Source: Acidobacteriota bacterium
Lineage (GTDB): Bacteria > Acidobacteriota > Aminicenantia > Aminicenantales > Saccharicenantaceae
Assembly (NCBI GenBank): GCA_028749115.1
Contig: JAQURD010000015.1
Coordinates: 1 to 37,126 of the forward strand
Direction of reading: 5' to 3'
Length of the DNA: 37,126 nt
Shown here: piece after piece, positions 31,659-37,126 of the stretch
Layout of the letters: each line of letters opens with the position of its first letter
How positions within the stretch are numbered: position 1 is the first letter of the stretch
Notes under the pieces: model-generated
What the model was told of the DNA's origin: nothing
Database searches by the model: none
What the model saw: only the letters and a program-made list of their open reading frames with translations
Program-made: the position numbers and the translations under genes

Positions 31659-32738
31659 TCACAGAGCAAAACTCAAGCTCAGTCCGCAATAGGGGTCAAA
31701 ATATTTCTGGTTTTTAAATTCTTTAGTTCTTACCACCAGATAAAAAGTCACAGCGGCCTGATAGCTATGATAAACCAGGCCTGAAATCAACTGACCATAA
31801 AAGTGATGAAGCTGCTGACCATGACTCGAGGAAAAAGTATTTCCTTCAATTAAAAGATTTCTGACCAGAACCTGGCCTGATAACCGGCAAAAACCATAGA
31901 TAGTGGTTTTTTCATTTCCAGGCAGAAATAGCTGAGTGAAAAGAGGAGCTGAAAAAACGGCATCTCTTTCCGCTTCAAGATTCAAGCCGAATCTGAAATC
32001 CAGGATGGCCTCAAGACAGGTCGTCAGATTACCCAGTTGGCCGCCAAAACCAGCTTTAACTGCCGGCTGCCAGCCAGACTCTTTTTTGCCTGGCCCGGCC
32101 AGTGTCCAGAAGCGATTTAACCATATATCCAGCACCAGTTCGTTTTTAAGCTGGTTACCCCAGCCTTGAGGGTCGGTCCAGCCATAAGTCCGGTGCAGCC
32201 ATTTCTGAGCAGCTTCAGCGAGAGAAAAGGGACCGACCACCCCCAGGCCTGCTCCCGCCACAGACTGTTTGCGCTCCGAATTCCGAACAAAGGTCAGACC
32301 AGCATAAAGAAGGCCGGCATAAGGACGATCATCACTGATTAAATCTTCTCTGGTTAGATCAGCGGGCGTAAACATCCCCTGGACGATCGACAGCACCGCC
32401 CAGCGCTCGGAAGCAGCTTCAGCACTCAAGGGATTCAGCCTTCTGTTTTTTTCACTATTTCCAAGAAGCCGGGTATTAAGACTGTATAAGAACCTTAACC
32501 AGGCCGATTCTGACTTTTTATCAAGTTGAGGTGAAACCCAGCTAAGGCCCAGTCCATTCGTATAGCCATCATCCCGGTTAAGCCAGGTATCATTTCCAAA
32601 GTTAAACACCAGGCTGCCGCGGCCGGCCGGCCCGGCCGGAAATTCGTGCGGCTGCCCAGCCAGAAGCCGCCAGCTTAAAGCCTGGCAAAGAATCAATAAA
32701 GTAATTACCGCTTTAAGGCGAGAACCTCCGCTCATCAT
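31659..32738 (-). CDS. LpxR-like lipid A 3'-O-deacylase (outer membrane, DUF2219 family)
   Basis: Outer-membrane beta-barrel of the LpxR family, which removes the 3'-acyloxyacyl group from lipid A. From ATG 32738 it has 359 residues. A signal peptide (about 8-28, ending LLAGQ) leads into the family block NDTWLNRDDGYTNGLGLSW, holding the active-site Asn-Asp, followed by DDRPYAGLLYAGL and WLHRTYGWTDPQGWGNQLKNE with the likely catalytic His. The reading frame is open further upstream to 32879, but that part lies inside the end of the transporter gene and would place 47 unrelated residues before the signal peptide. The gene starts 26 bases after the transporter stop on the same strand, so they probably share a transcript. 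Confidence 0.85.
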   Translation of the reverse strand: MMSGGSRLKAVITLLILCQALSWRLLAGQPHEFPAGPAGRGSLVFNFGNDTWLNRDDGYTNGLGLSWVSPQLDKKSESAWLRFLYSLNTRLLGNSEKNRRLNPLSAEAASERWAVLSIVQGMFTPADLTREDLISDDRPYAGLLYAGLTFVRNSERKQSVAGAGLGVVGPFSLAEAAQKWLHRTYGWTDPQGWGNQLKNELVLDIWLNRFWTLAGPGKKESGWQPAVKAGFGGQLGNLTTCLEAILDFRFGLNLEAERDAVFSAPLFTQLFLPGNEKTTIYGFCRLSGQVLVRNLLIEGNTFSSSHGQQLHHFYGQLISGLVYHSYQAAVTFYLVVRTKEFKNQKYFDPYCGLSLSFAL

Positions 32739-32764
32739 CAGAAAACCATTGCCTGGCCTAAATT

Positions 32765-34447
32765 TTAGTTTGTCGAAACTCTTTCTAGTTTTTTCATTAT
32801 GCTGAACATAAAAGCAGCCGACAACAAACAGGCCGCAACCAGAATTGACCACAGAGCCCACAGAGGTATTTTCATCCACAGCCAGCCAATAACTCCCACT
32901 AAATAATTACCTATGGCCGTAGCGGCAAACCAGCCGCCCTGCATCAATCCCTTATATTTCGGCGGAGCTACCCGGGAAACAAAAGAGATGCCCATCGGGC
33001 TGAGGAAAAGCTCAGCCACCGTCAGCAAGAAATAAGTGCTGATCAGCCAGTAAACAGAAACCTGATGCTGAGGCGGGGCCACCTGGCCGCCAAGCTGGGC
33101 CGGGCTGGGTAAGCGGAGTGAACCAATGGCCAGGATAGAGAAAGCAGCCGCAGTCAGCAGCATTCCATAGCCAATTTTTCTCGGAGCCGAAGGCTCTTTC
33201 CCTTTTTTATTTAAATAGGAAAATAAAGCAATGACCAGCGGAGTCAGAGCCACAATAAAGAACGGGTTAAAATGCTGAAAACGCTGGGGCTGGAAGGGAT
33301 TGCTTTCAGGATAGGTCCGGTAGCGAAGATAGGTCAAGACGCCAAAGATGACAAAAGTCAGCCCGCCGCCCAGCCGTGAACTTTTGGAGGCTTTGGGGCG
33401 CAATAGAAAAACCAGCCCAACAATACTTAAGAACAGAGGAACCAAACTCATCAGGTCAAACCAGATATTGGTCACTTTATCTACATGAGGAACAGTATAA
33501 TCACGGGCAAAGAAGGTCATACTGACCGCTGATTGCTGAAAAGCCATCCAGAAGAAAATGACCACAAAGAAGACCAGCCCCAGAGCCACCAGTCTCTCTT
33601 TGGTCTGGGCAGGAGTCAGTTCGACCACCTGAGATTTTAGTTCAGTTGAAGCTGCTTTTTGCTTTTCGGTTACATCTGCCTGACGGTAGTATTTCCGGAA
33701 GCCCCAGAAAATCAGCATGGAAATAATCAAGCTCAAGCAGGCTAAGCCAAAACCAAAATGATAGGATTTACTGAGCGTCCCTAAATAATTTTCAGCAAAC
33801 TGTTTGAGGGTCTCAAGGGTAACAGCTGGATTTTGGGCTCTGGCCACGTCCAGAAACTGGTTGACCTCAGCCAGTTTGCCTTTCAAAAAATCATTAGCTA
33901 ATTGAGGGATTCTGGCATCATAAACAAAATTACCCTTGGCTAAAATCCAGCTGCAAACTTTTTCTGAGGCCGAAGGAGCAAACATCGCTCCGATATTGAT
34001 TCCCATGTAAAAAATACTAAACGCCCGGTCGCGGAGCGGACTGTACTTTGGATCATCATAGAGATTGCCGACCAGAGCTTGAAGATTTCCTTTAAATAGC
34101 CCGGTCCCAAGGGCAATAACTGCCAGCGCTGTTAACACCAATCCGAAACCAGTCTCAAAACGGGTCGGAATAGCCAGCAGGAGGTAACCCAGAAACATGA
34201 CGATGAGGCCCAGGCTGATGGTCTTCCCATAGCCAAATACCCGGTCAGCCAGGTAGCCTCCAAGCAGTGGAAAAAAATAAACACAGAACATAAAAATTCC
34301 GTAAATATAACCAGATGTAGCCGAGCTCAAACCATACTTGGCCTGCATGAAGAGAACAAAAATGCTGACCATGGTATAAAAACCAAAGCGTTCTCCCATA
34401 TTAGCAAAGAAAGCAACGATTAATCCCCTGGGATGACCTTTAAACAT
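32765..34447 (-). CDS. POT/PTR-family proton-dependent peptide transporter
   Basis: MFS-type peptide importer, 560 residues with about 14 helices. The family E-x-x-E-R-type motif appears as NMGERFGFYTM near the start, then PLLGGYLADRVFGYGKTI and later VAELFLSPMGISFVSRVAPP, all typical of POT transporters. An extra-membrane insert of about 60 residues lies near 165-225, before FGFGLACLSLIISM. GGAGGAG precedes ATG 34447. With the OPT transporter this is the second peptide importer in the window. The following gene on the transcript is LpxR-like. Confidence 0.93.
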   Translation of the reverse strand: MFKGHPRGLIVAFFANMGERFGFYTMVSIFVLFMQAKYGLSSATSGYIYGIFMFCVYFFPLLGGYLADRVFGYGKTISLGLIVMFLGYLLLAIPTRFETGFGLVLTALAVIALGTGLFKGNLQALVGNLYDDPKYSPLRDRAFSIFYMGINIGAMFAPSASEKVCSWILAKGNFVYDARIPQLANDFLKGKLAEVNQFLDVARAQNPAVTLETLKQFAENYLGTLSKSYHFGFGLACLSLIISMLIFWGFRKYYRQADVTEKQKAASTELKSQVVELTPAQTKERLVALGLVFFVVIFFWMAFQQSAVSMTFFARDYTVPHVDKVTNIWFDLMSLVPLFLSIVGLVFLLRPKASKSSRLGGGLTFVIFGVLTYLRYRTYPESNPFQPQRFQHFNPFFIVALTPLVIALFSYLNKKGKEPSAPRKIGYGMLLTAAAFSILAIGSLRLPSPAQLGGQVAPPQHQVSVYWLISTYFLLTVAELFLSPMGISFVSRVAPPKYKGLMQGGWFAATAIGNYLVGVIGWLWMKIPLWALWSILVAACLLSAAFMFSIMKKLERVSTN

Positions 34448-34489
34448 GTTTTTCTCCTCCAGTAAAACTAAAGCGGCATTAGCATAAGT

Positions 34490-35254
34490 TTATCTTGCCT
34501 TTAAGATTTCCAGAAAAAGCTGGTTAACCTTTTGTTCCATTGCCCGGCGTAAATTATCAACAGTTTCACTGCCCTTATCAGATAAATATTGACTGACAAA
34601 CATCGGCCGCCCGACACTCACCCTTATTCTTGCCGGCACACCAAAAGGAATATGAGTCCCGAAGATAGCCATGGGAGTGACGGGCACATCCAGCCCGGAT
34701 TCTTTATAGAGGTTATAAGCCATAACAGCTGCCCCGTGGCGGAACCTCGGCACATAAGGATTACGATCATTATTATTGAAATGACCATGACCCTGAAGGG
34801 CGATGATGGCCCGGCCCTGCCTCAGGAAAGCCTGACATTTCTTAACCGCTTCAGCCCGCCCGGAATAAAGATTAACCGGAATAGTTCCAATTTTGGCGAT
34901 ATTAGTTGAAATGTAACGGACAACCATAGAAAAAAATGGCCCCAGGAGAAAATGGAGAAGAGAGCCCATCTCTTTCATACTGCGATTAAGGTGCTTCTTA
35001 ACTAAAAAACTAAATTCTTCGCGGTTAAAAATCATCTTATTAGCTGTGAAAAAAATCGGCCTGGGAATAGTCTTAAACAGGATGGCTACATCTTTGTAGC
35101 TGCCAACATGATTACCCACGATAATATTAGGGCCATGGAGAACAAAATTTTCGTGGCCATTAACTATTAACTTCTTGGAAACCAGGGCCAGACTGCTCAA
35201 ACCTTGAATGATCTTTCCAAAACTCTGGAGTTCTTCTTCAAAGCTTTTTGACAT
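34490..35254 (-). CDS. Divergent PlsC-like lysophospholipid acyltransferase
   Basis: Acyltransferase-fold protein of 254 residues. Family members transfer acyl chains to glycerophosphate lipids using an H-x4-D motif. Here the motif is NHVGSYKD (H49, D55), with five residues between His and Asp, and the usual glycerophosphate motif FPEGTR is replaced by LQGHGHF (Q154, H156). Both key sites are thus altered, so normal activity is doubtful. FRHGAAVMAYN and PVTPMAIFG match later family blocks. It has no ribosome site, and a promoter lies so close that the mRNA may be leaderless. The 3' end lies 42 bp from the transporter gene. Confidence 0.78.
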   Translation of the reverse strand: MSKSFEEELQSFGKIIQGLSSLALVSKKLIVNGHENFVLHGPNIIVGNHVGSYKDVAILFKTIPRPIFFTANKMIFNREEFSFLVKKHLNRSMKEMGSLLHFLLGPFFSMVVRYISTNIAKIGTIPVNLYSGRAEAVKKCQAFLRQGRAIIALQGHGHFNNNDRNPYVPRFRHGAAVMAYNLYKESGLDVPVTPMAIFGTHIPFGVPARIRVSVGRPMFVSQYLSDKGSETVDNLRRAMEQKVNQLFLEILKAR

Positions 35255-35646
35255 GGGAACTTAATTTTAGCTTAGAACTGGCTCAAATTCAAAAAAAATC
35301 TTAACTCTTTCCTGAGGCCAGAGACTTCAGGCTGCAGAGCAGTAGCCCCATTATCAGCCAGAGATGGTGAATAAAACCGGCACAAATACTCCAGCCCCAA
35401 TCCCGTGGTGACTCGCTCCTGGTTTTAAGATGCCCGGCCGAACTCAAGAGGTCAGACCTACTTTGAAGCCAGAAGCTCCTGGCAGCGTGATATTTTTGCT
35501 TCCAGTTCTTTTTTCTGCCCGGCCAGGAGCTCAGCTTTCTCAGTCCAGCACCAGCCACTGCTAAAACAAATTGCCTGACCACCCCTGCTGGTTCAGCCGC
35601 CGGCAGTTCGTCTTCATAACTTTATCAGTTCCGGAAATGATCCGAA
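35255..35646. other. 392-bp region with no convincing gene
   Basis: Apart from the promoter at 35264-35292 I see little. A minus-strand frame of 93 codons (35301-35582) is open from a GTG, but its residues are rich in Trp, Arg and Ser without a family pattern. A small stem CCTGA/TCAGG (35312-35332) is present. It may hold a decayed gene. Confidence 0.4.
35264..35292 (-). promoter_or_regulatory. sigma70-type promoter for the acyltransferase gene, leaderless or nearly so
   Basis: On the minus strand: TTGAAT (35287-35292), 17 bases, TAAAAT (35264-35269). Transcription would start at about 35257, only about 3 bases before ATG 35254, which agrees with the missing ribosome site. Confidence 0.45.
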
Positions 35647-36759
35647 TCAGCTGGTCTTCGTTTCTTCCGTCTTCTCCTTTTGCTCGTCTTCCAGCTTGAA
35701 AGTAACTGTCACTGTAAAAATAATGCCTTTAGGCTGGCCATCGATGATCAAAGGTTCATAGACCCACTGTTTGACTGCCTCAATAGCGGCCTGGTCAAGT
35801 ATGGGCACTGACTTCAAAATCTTAATGTTGGCTACCCGGCCGTAGATATCGGTTGTAACTTCCAGAATAACTGTGCCTTCCACACCGGCTTGCCTGGCCA
35901 TCTCCGGATAAACCGGATCAACTCTTTTTATCAGTGTAGGTGGCTTAATACCTCCAACAGCTCTGACTGTATTAAGAGGTAAAGCTTCCCCTCTAGCACC
36001 ACCTTCCACCCCGCCCTCGACTCCGCCAGCTACGCCTCCGGCTACACCGCCAATAACCCCACCGACTACTCCCTTAACATCGCCGCTGACCACGCCTTCA
36101 ACCCCGCTCTGAACAGCGTCTTCGACCAGTTTTCTCATGGCCAGTTCATCTGGCATTACCCCGCCATAAGATGGAGGGCGAATAGCTGTTGTCTTCAGGG
36201 ACAGGAAATAGGGCTTACCAGAGGCATCTTCAAAGCCAAAAGCAGTGATTGAATTCTTCTCGAGAGTTAGCTCAGAATCTAAAAGATTGGATTTTCTGTC
36301 TTTATTCTGTTCAAAAACTTCTACCCGGCAGGTAACTCTTTCGGCCGGCAAAGCTCTTTGCCAGGTTATCATAATGGCATATTCTTTACTGTCCAGGCTA
36401 AAGACATGGAAGTCTTTCGTACCGGTTTTTGCCCAGCTAAAAGTGTCCTGGGTCAGAAGCCTCACTTCCTTCAGGTTAAAAACCCGGCGTATCTGGTTTT
36501 CTTCCTTCTCTGATGTATCCTCAGCTTGTATGCTGGCAGAAAGCGTATAACGCCAGAAAGAAGAGGTAACAGTTCTTACTGGTTCTACCTTTCCTTCACG
36601 CAGGCCTTCAAAGACTTTAATCTTCATTTCAACCGCTGGCAGCGGAGGAGAAGCGGGCTGAGAAGCTTTTTGAGCCTGAGCCAGGGCTTCACTGAATAGA
36701 AATAGACTGAGTAATAGACAGAAAGCTCCTGATAAAATTGATTTAGTTTTTTGTCTCAT
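35647..36759 (-). CDS. Secreted TonB-C-terminal-domain protein with Gly-Gly-Val repeats
   Basis: Protein of 370 residues. A cleavable-looking signal peptide (about 1-27, ending SEALAQ) replaces the membrane anchor of normal TonB. A middle domain (about 45-200) is unrecognised. Residues about 216-258 form a low-complexity run of GGV-type triplets and quadruplets. The last hundred residues are a TonB C-terminal domain: DPVYPEMARQAGVEGTVILE, then LDQAAIEAVKQWVYEPL and TVTVTFKLE. Without a membrane anchor it is unlikely to transduce energy from ExbBD; it may act as a periplasmic adaptor. AAGGAGA precedes ATG 36759. It follows a probable anti-sigma factor gene after 59 bp. Confidence 0.85.
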   Translation of the reverse strand: MRQKTKSILSGAFCLLLSLFLFSEALAQAQKASQPASPPLPAVEMKIKVFEGLREGKVEPVRTVTSSFWRYTLSASIQAEDTSEKEENQIRRVFNLKEVRLLTQDTFSWAKTGTKDFHVFSLDSKEYAIMITWQRALPAERVTCRVEVFEQNKDRKSNLLDSELTLEKNSITAFGFEDASGKPYFLSLKTTAIRPPSYGGVMPDELAMRKLVEDAVQSGVEGVVSGDVKGVVGGVIGGVAGGVAGGVEGGVEGGARGEALPLNTVRAVGGIKPPTLIKRVDPVYPEMARQAGVEGTVILEVTTDIYGRVANIKILKSVPILDQAAIEAVKQWVYEPLIIDGQPKGIIFTVTVTFKLEDEQKEKTEETKTS

Positions 36760-36818
36760 CTTAATCTCCTTTTTTCCTTTTTTTATCTTTTTCTTTTATC
36801 TTAAAAATCAAGGGCATT

Positions 36819-37126
36819 TTAGTTCTGGCTTCCGACCCAGATAATGGTCATCGGCGGGTCGCCGGTTTTATAAATTATAAGACTGTCCGCCGGCTGGCCT
36901 TTGGCCCGGACATAATCTAATGACAGGGCAGAATAATTACCGGCTGAATAGCTACTGGCTATATTGCTTGCACCTGGGGAAAAAGCCATTGATTCCGGCC
37001 CGGGCTGGCTGAAATACCAGCCAAAACCAAAAAGCAGGATAAAAATGGCAACTGTCATGACTGCAGCATAAATCCTCGTTAAAAGAATAGAAATTCTTCC
37101 TGAAAGGACAGATGATGTTCTGTCTT
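36819..37126 (-). CDS. C-terminal part of a single-pass membrane protein, possibly anti-sigma factor (cut by window edge)
   Basis: The frame is open from the right edge of the window (first full codon at 37124) to TAA 36819-36821, giving about 101 residues; the start is outside. A membrane helix (around the MTVAIFILLFGFGWYF segment) is preceded by basic residues and followed by a Ser/Gly-rich part ending DPPMTIIWVGSQN. This layout, a cytoplasmic part, one helix and a short outer tail, is common in anti-sigma factors with a zinc-finger domain, but the N-terminal domain is not visible. An internal ATG at 37058 gives a 79-residue form but is not needed. Confidence 0.55.
   Translation of the reverse strand, partial: DRTSSVLSGRISILLTRIYAAVMTVAIFILLFGFGWYFSQPGPESMAFSPGASNIASSYSAGNYSALSLDYVRAKGQPADSLIIYKTGDPPMTIIWVGSQN

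Noticed and set aside
32739..32879. 47-residue N-terminal extension of the LpxR-like frame
   Set aside because: It overlaps the end of the transporter gene and would bury the signal peptide.
35301..35582. 93-codon minus-strand frame as a gene
   Set aside because: GTG start with a poor ribosome site and no family-like pattern; possibly a decayed gene.
35985..36113. GGV-coding repeat as a mobile or CRISPR-like repeat
   Set aside because: It is in-frame low-complexity coding sequence within the TonB-like gene.
1..37126. tRNA, rRNA, CRISPR array, insertion sequence or prophage
   Set aside because: No tRNA-like T-loop and arms in gaps, no regular repeat-spacer pattern, no transposase, integrase or phage gene among the reading frames.

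Overview
The window looks like chromosomal DNA from a Gram-negative, probably anaerobic bacterium. An LpxR-type lipid A deacylase, a TonB-type protein, a PpiD/SurA-type foldase and many signal peptides indicate an outer membrane. A ferredoxin-fused EtfA points to anaerobic electron bifurcation. M1 and M29 peptidases plus OPT and POT peptide transporters point to peptide use. Overall style (moderate GC, PDZ-sensor kinase, NHL-type propeller with thioredoxin) recalls Aminicenantes/Acidobacteria-like lineages. That placement is an impression, not a result. I saw no rRNA, tRNA, CRISPR, insertion sequence or phage gene.

Layout. 1-165: tail of a cut-off gene. 232-4459 (+): membrane sensor kinase with PDZ, GAF and PAS domains, overlapping its NtrC-type sigma54 activator. 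4483-8305 (-): M1 peptidase with its own sigma54-type promoter, S-adenosylmethionine decarboxylase and an Lrp/AsnC regulator. The regulator is divergent from glnA (8444-9841, +). 9989-21507 (+) is a long co-directional housekeeping run. It holds an M50 protease, trpS, scpA and scpB; then, from its own promoter, ispH, rpsA, an HU/IHF protein, a HIT protein and a PpiD-like foldase; then an OPT transporter and an M29 aminopeptidase.

21508-23533 (+) is the most unusual segment. A near-perfect sigma54 promoter with a perfect upstream palindrome precedes a tiny secreted four-cysteine peptide gene. A nested hairpin follows, then a secreted six-bladed beta-propeller gene and a membrane-anchored thioredoxin-fold gene with a CFTC motif. 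The last two genes overlap by 4 bp.

23982-28746 (-): a large membrane-anchored protein of unknown function, then etfA and etfB, with both a sigma70-type and a sigma54-type promoter before etfB. 29181-31606 (+): MalY/PatB aminotransferase, TrmJ-type RNA methyltransferase, small membrane protein. 31659-37126 (-): LpxR-like protein, POT transporter, divergent acyltransferase, TonB-like secreted protein, and the end of a probable anti-sigma factor.

A unifying reading, which is inference: the kinase/NtrC pair at the left end acts through sigma54. Three sites in the window (before the M1 peptidase, the secreted peptide and etfB) fit the sigma54 consensus with the required GG-N10-GC spacing. This suggests a regulon joining peptide breakdown, an extracytoplasmic disulfide-peptide cassette and electron-bifurcating metabolism.
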